Under the pieces are notes generated by a model. That model saw only the letters and a program-made list of their open reading frames with translations. It searched no databases and was not told where the DNA came from. Of a stretch of 64,000 nucleotides of DNA, positions 60,271 to 64,000 are shown piece after piece. Made by a program: the position numbers and the translations under genes. The stretch comes from Streptomyces flavofungini. GTDB taxonomy: Bacteria > Actinomycetota > Actinomycetes > Streptomycetales > Streptomycetaceae. Location: positions 8,838,001-8,902,000 of the forward strand of contig NZ_CP128846.1 in the NCBI RefSeq assembly GCF_030388665.1, read 5' to 3'. Each line of letters starts with the position of its first letter. Within the stretch, counting starts at the first letter, position 1.

Positions 60271-60789
60271 GAGCTGGCCGAACGCTCGGCCTTGCCGTCG
60301 TCAGCGCCGTCACCCAAGCCCACCACGCCACCCTCACCACCACGGCACCCTCGGAAGGCGGCCTGTCCATCGCCGCAGGGTTGACGCATCCATCTCACCG
60401 AACCTCACTCAGTGGGTCGGTGCCGCAAGCGTGTGGGTGGCCGCGCCGCGTGGCTGTGCCGAGGCGGCGACACCTGTCTGCCCGCCCTGGCAGTCGATGA
60501 GAGCGACGACCCGGCCGGTGCTCACCATGCGGACGCGGGGCCTTCGACGGGCTCAGAGGCTGAGCGGAGCCGTGCGGACCCCGGCAGGGGCGCGCCCTCG
60601 GGTGCGCTCCGGTGCCTCCGGACGTGGCTCGAATTCGCTCTTGACCGTAACCTGCCAAAGTCTATGGTCCAGACTAATCGGCAGTCGCGCACAACAGGCC
60701 CCAACGTCCACGACGGTCTGCCGCACCTCACCCCCCACAACAGCACTTCACGTCACCCCCCCATGAAGCAATGCCGTGAAGGAGTACGC
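60271..60789. other. Intergenic region upstream of the LPMO gene
   Basis: No intact gene is seen. The left part may be further debris of the decayed gene (a frame with GEGGVVGLGDGADDGK). The right part holds the chitin-type promoter element at 60663-60678 and the leader of the LPMO gene. Confidence 0.5.
60663..60678 (+). promoter_or_regulatory. Possible DasR/chitinase-promoter element
   Basis: TATGGTCCAGACTAAT resembles the DasR-responsive dre consensus ACTGGTCTAGACCAGT (11 of 16 positions as I recall it) and the TGGTCCAGACCT element of Streptomyces chitinase promoters. It lies 112 bp before a chitin-active gene, where such an element would be expected. Confidence 0.45.
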
Positions 60790-61305
60790 ATGGACAAGAA
60801 GCGGAAGATAGCCGCCATGATCGGCGCCGGTCTGGCGCCGGTCCTCGCCCTCACCCTGCCGACCGGCTCGGCCAGCGCGCACGGATACGTCAACGCGCCC
60901 GCGAGCCGTCAGGCGCAGTGCGCCCAGGGCACGGTGTCGTGCGGCGAGATCAAGTGGGAGCCGCAGAGCGTGGAGGGCCCCAAGGGGCTGCGCAGCTGCA
61001 GCGGCGGCAACGCCAGGTTCGCGGAGCTCGACGACGACAGCAAGGGCTGGCGGGTCAGCGACGTCAGCAGGACACAGACGTTCACCTGGACGTTCACGGC
61101 GCGGCACCGCACCGCGAACTACGAGTACTTCGTCGACGGCACCAAGGTCGCCACCATCGACGGCGGCAACCAGCAGCCGCCCGCCACCGTCTCGCACCAG
61201 GTCAACCTCGGCAACGCCACCGGCAGGCACAAGGTCCTCGCGGTCTGGAACATCGGCGACACGGCCAACGCCTTCTACGCGTGCATCGACGTCAACATCC
61301 GCTGA
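60790..61305 (+). CDS. AA10 lytic polysaccharide monooxygenase (chitin-binding)
   Basis: A 171-residue secreted copper enzyme. The signal peptide ends SASA, leaving His31 (HGYVNAPASR) as the mature N-terminus, the first histidine-brace ligand; His106 in TARHRTANYEYF is the second. NAFYACIDVNI near the C-terminus provides the buried aromatic. It is a single-domain protein, similar in size to Streptomyces CHB-type proteins. It would oxidatively cleave or bind crystalline chitin. ATG 60790 follows AAGGAG. Likely induced by chitin-derived sugars via the upstream element. Confidence 0.92.
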   Translation: MDKKRKIAAMIGAGLAPVLALTLPTGSASAHGYVNAPASRQAQCAQGTVSCGEIKWEPQSVEGPKGLRSCSGGNARFAELDDDSKGWRVSDVSRTQTFTWTFTARHRTANYEYFVDGTKVATIDGGNQQPPATVSHQVNLGNATGRHKVLAVWNIGDTANAFYACIDVNIR

Positions 61306-61330
61306 CGCCACATCCGACGTCGACGCGCGC

Positions 61331-61406
61331 TGAGCGGAAGCGCGCCGTGTGAGCGGAAGCGCGCCACGTGAGTGGAAGCACGGCATGTGAGCCAGAGCGC
61401 GGCAGG
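61331..61406 (+). repeat. Four 19-bp tandem repeats after the LPMO gene
   Basis: TGAGCGGAAGCGCGCC-type units begin at 61331, 61350, 61369 and 61388 with exact 19-bp period, decaying in the last copies. This is the same style of post-gene array as at 43523, 44697 and 53233. Confidence 0.85.
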
Positions 61407-61646
61407 GCGGACGGCCCGGCCCTCTCGGGGCGCCGGGCCGTCACCGCGTGTGCCTGACGGTCCCACTGTGAGCCCGCGATCACCGTGCTGACGGTCGGGC
61501 CCGGCTCGCCAGGGTTGTCAATCCGGACAATACCGGCCTAGGTTTCTGTGGGGATCCGCCAAGGGGTCGGATGTCTCGGGGGAGCAGGCTGGGGTGTGAG
61601 GACGGCAGCCCGGCCCGATCTCAGGGCGATGCGACGAGGAGCACCG

Positions 61647-63248
61647 ATGGACGCCTGTACGCTCGGCGACCTGGTGGAGGTCGTCGGGAGCCCGTCGCTG
61701 CGGCTGCGCACCGCGCCCGCCGGAGCCGCCGTCCCGGTCACCGAAGTGCTGCTGTACGACGCACACGTCCCGCTGCCGTACGCGCCCGGAGCCCTGCTGC
61801 TCGCGGTCGGTGTGCCGACGGCGGAGGCGGAACCGCTGGTGCGGGCCGCGGCACAGGCCGGGATGGCCGGTGTCGTGGTGCGGGGCGAGGGCGGGCCGGT
61901 CGGTGCGGCCGAGGCGGGCGGGGTCGCGCTGCTCACGGTCGACGACGAGGCGGCCTGGCACCACGTGCACCTGATGCTGGCCTCGGCGATCGACGGCCGG
62001 TCCACCCACGGTGTCGGCCTGGGGGACCTGTTCGCGCTGGCCGACGCGATCGCGGCGGCGACGGGCGGGGCGACGGCGGTCGAGGATCCGCGCGGACGCA
62101 TCCTGGCCTACTCCACCGTGCCCGGCCAGCCGGTCGACGAGGACCGCCGCCAGGGCATCCTGGGCCTTCAGGTGCCGGGCAGCCTGGACAACGCGGAACA
62201 GGTCCGGCTGGTGTTCGCCGCGGACAGACCGGTGCGGCTGCCCCCGCTCACGGCCGGCGTCCTGCCGAGGCTCGCCACCGCCGTGCGGGCGGGCGGCGAG
62301 GCGCTCGGCTCGGTCTGGGTGGTCGACGACGGCACGCTGGCCCCGGACGCCGAGCAGACCCTGGCCCAGGGCGCGTCCACGGCCGCGCTCCTGCTCCTGC
62401 GCACCCGCGCGGCCCAGGAGCTGGCCCGGCACCAGAACACCGACCTGCTGCGCCGGCTGCTCGACGGCTCGGCGGACGCCTCGACGGCCGCGCACCGCCT
62501 CGGCCTCGACGCCGTGCGCGTGGCCGCGTTCGTGCTGGACTCGGCGGCGAGCGTGCCGGACGCCGAGCGGACGTCGCTGCGCCTGCTCGACGTCGTACGC
62601 CTGCAGTGCGAGGCGCGCTACGGACGGCACGCGTGCGTGCTCCTGGACGGGGTGGTGTACGCGCTGCTGCCCGCTTCGGGGGAGGCGGACGCGGGACGCG
62701 CAGCGCAGGAACGGGCGGGCGGCGGGCGGCACCGGCGTCTCGCCGAGGACATCGTGCGCCGGGCCGGGCGGTCGCTGCGGGTGCCGGTACGGGCCGCGCT
62801 CGGCGCGGTGGTGGCGGACCTCGGCGGGGTCGCGGACTCGCGCGCCGACGCGGATCTGGTCCTGCGGCTGGTGCACGACGCGCTGCCGGTCGCGACGGTC
62901 GACGAGGTGCGCCCCCGGGTGACGCTGCTGCGGCTCTCCGAAGTGATGCGCGAGCGACGGGAGTTCAAGGAGGGTGCCTGGCGTCGGGTGCTCGCGGCGG
63001 ACGCCGAGCACGGCAGCGACTACGCCCGCACCCTGGTGGCCTGGTTCGACGCCGGATGCGACGTGGCGAGCGCGGCCAAGGCGCTCTCCGTCCACCCCAA
63101 CACCTGCCGCTACCGCCTCAAGCAGGCCGGCCGCCAGCTCGGCATCGACCTGGAGGACCCCGACGAACGCCTCGTCCTCTGGCTGCAGTTGAGGACCCTG
63201 GCCGGGATCGGCGGCGCCGGATCCGGGCCGGGCGACACGCCGGGGTGA
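61647..63248 (+). CDS. PucR/CdaR-family transcriptional regulator
   Basis: 533 residues. The N-terminal PucR domain is followed by a GAF-like region (GDLFALADAIAAATGGATAVEDPRGRILAYS) and the C-terminal HTH_30 motif TLVAWFDAGCDVASAAKALSVHPNTCRYRLKQAGRQLGIDL, diagnostic of this family. ATG 61647 has GACGAGGAGCACC upstream; it is preferred over an earlier in-frame GTG at 61548. Family members control purine, sugar-diacid or amino-acid catabolism. No target is evident in the neighbourhood. Confidence 0.9.
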   Translation: MDACTLGDLVEVVGSPSLRLRTAPAGAAVPVTEVLLYDAHVPLPYAPGALLLAVGVPTAEAEPLVRAAAQAGMAGVVVRGEGGPVGAAEAGGVALLTVDDEAAWHHVHLMLASAIDGRSTHGVGLGDLFALADAIAAATGGATAVEDPRGRILAYSTVPGQPVDEDRRQGILGLQVPGSLDNAEQVRLVFAADRPVRLPPLTAGVLPRLATAVRAGGEALGSVWVVDDGTLAPDAEQTLAQGASTAALLLLRTRAAQELARHQNTDLLRRLLDGSADASTAAHRLGLDAVRVAAFVLDSAASVPDAERTSLRLLDVVRLQCEARYGRHACVLLDGVVYALLPASGEADAGRAAQERAGGGRHRRLAEDIVRRAGRSLRVPVRAALGAVVADLGGVADSRADADLVLRLVHDALPVATVDEVRPRVTLLRLSEVMRERREFKEGAWRRVLAADAEHGSDYARTLVAWFDAGCDVASAAKALSVHPNTCRYRLKQAGRQLGIDLEDPDERLVLWLQLRTLAGIGGAGSGPGDTPG

Positions 63249-63329
63249 GGCACGCACCTGCCGGTCAGGGCGAATCCCGCCGGTCAGCGCGGACCGCGGA
63301 GACCGCGGAGACCGCGCAGGCCGCGCCGG
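63249..63329. other. Short gap with GACCGCGGA repeats
   Basis: Between two converging genes. Three or four copies of GACCGCGGA(GA) occur at about 63290-63325. No hairpin stronger than the repeats themselves is seen. Confidence 0.5.
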
Positions 63330-64000
63330 TCAGCGCAGGTCGCGGATGAGTCGGCTGACGACGGCGTCCACCTTCTCCTCGTCGAAGGACTCCGAGCCGA
63401 TGAGGAGCGTCACGGCCCGCTCGCCGTCGTCGGTGACGGCGTTCCTGAGCTTGTGGCCGGTCTCCATGTAGCCGCTGTGTCCCCACGCGACGAGGCCCGG
63501 CCCCGGCTCGTAGCGCTCGACTCCCAGGCCGTAGCGCGAACCCGCGGAGTCATCGGGGATCGTCCGCTTCATCTCGGCGAGCTGTGCGGGGGCGAGCAGC
63601 TTGCCGGACATCAGCGCCGTCCAGAAGGCCGTCACGTCCGCACCGGAGGAGACCAGCGCCCCTGACGCGTCGGCCGCGGAGGTGTTCCACTCCGTCTTGT
63701 CCACGAGGGTGCCGTTGCGCTCCACGTAGCCGCGCAGGTCCGGCTTGCGGAGGGTGACGCGGTCGCCGGGCCAGTACGTCTCGCGCAGTCCGAGCCGCTT
63801 GATGATGCGCCGCTCGATCTCGGTGCCGATGCTCCGCCCCGTGACCTCCGTGACGATCAGCCCGGCCAGGTTGTAGTTCGTGTTGGAGTACGAGAAGCCG
63901 TCCCGGGTCCTGTCGTCGGGCGGCGGCAGCCTCAGCGCCTGCTCGACCGTCAGCAAGGGCTCGATGTGGTCCCAGCGGTGCTCCTCGTCGTCCTCCCAGA
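63330..64000 (-). CDS. Serine hydrolase (beta-lactamase/class C, D,D-peptidase-like), 5' end missing
   Basis: The last 223 codons are present; the gene enters from the right window edge. YSNTNYNLAGLIV is the Tyr-x-Asn motif, and WGHSGYMETG the His-x-Gly motif, of class C beta-lactamase-like D,D-peptidases and esterases. The Ser-x-x-Lys motif must lie beyond 64000. RYGLGVERYEPGPGLVAWGHSG is typical of Streptomyces alkaline D-peptidase relatives. It is convergent with the PucR regulator. Confidence 0.85.
   Translation of the reverse strand, partial: WEDDEEHRWDHIEPLLTVEQALRLPPPDDRTRDGFSYSNTNYNLAGLIVTEVTGRSIGTEIERRIIKRLGLRETYWPGDRVTLRKPDLRGYVERNGTLVDKTEWNTSAADASGALVSSGADVTAFWTALMSGKLLAPAQLAEMKRTIPDDSAGSRYGLGVERYEPGPGLVAWGHSGYMETGHKLRNAVTDDGERAVTLLIGSESFDEEKVDAVVSRLIRDLR

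Overview
The window is high-GC actinobacterial DNA and almost certainly comes from Streptomyces. Codon third positions are strongly G/C, many genes start with GTG, ribosome sites are of the GGAGG type, and the gene content is typical (TetR/LysR/PucR regulators, STAND regulator, glutaminase, chitin-active LPMO, IS5-type element). I see no tRNA, rRNA or CRISPR array.

Layout. 1-15.7 kb: accessory and housekeeping genes, namely a hypothetical/APC-permease pair, methyltransferase, TetR-glyoxalase pair, LysR-EamA pair, DJ-1/PfpI protein, bicovalent flavin oxidase, secreted TIM-barrel-like protein, TetR-nitroreductase pair and glutaminase. 15.8-21.2 kb: a leucine-dehydrogenase-like gene lacking its catalytic lysine, a complete IS5-family element directly upstream of it, an acyltransferase-3 membrane protein and a PIG-L-type deacetylase. 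21.4-26.6 kb: a cell-envelope group (lipoprotein; then D,D-carboxypeptidase, membrane-anchored EEP-family protein, response regulator and histidine kinase, mostly overlapping or coupled). 26.7-33.4 kb: a broken alpha/beta hydrolase, a second copy of the hypothetical/APC-permease pair, a STAND regulator, a secreted EEP-family protein and a small HTH protein.

33.6-58.9 kb is the centrepiece: a polyketide cluster with seven free-standing ketosynthases, one ACP and no acyltransferase domain. It also has three ketoreductase genes, a fused two-domain CoA transferase, an acyl-CoA ligase, an aminotransferase, an N-methyltransferase, a crotonase, a crotonyl-CoA carboxylase/reductase, an MFS exporter and TetR and LuxR regulators. 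Seven discrete KSs plus one ACP is the published description of the pamamycin (dimethylamino macrodiolide) cluster, which builds succinate in through 3-oxoadipyl-CoA, and all accessory genes fit. In the inferred scheme CCR makes ethylmalonyl-CoA, the CoA transferase and KSs handle 3-oxoadipyl-CoA and chain extension, and SDRs reduce. The crotonase closes tetrahydrofurans, PamX/PamY install NMe2, and two unusual KSs (missing one catalytic His) probably form the ester C-O bonds. PamW exports under control of the TetR repressor PamR2. The molecule itself is therefore known; less described features are the active-site variants, a shared GGTAC-N5-GTACC element at two internal promoters, and tandem repeats seeded at gene 3' ends.

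58.9-64 kb: a gene-poor, partly lower-GC stretch with a 43-bp imperfect tandem repeat and a decayed concanavalin-like gene, then an AA10 LPMO, a PucR-type regulator and the 5'-truncated end of a serine hydrolase.
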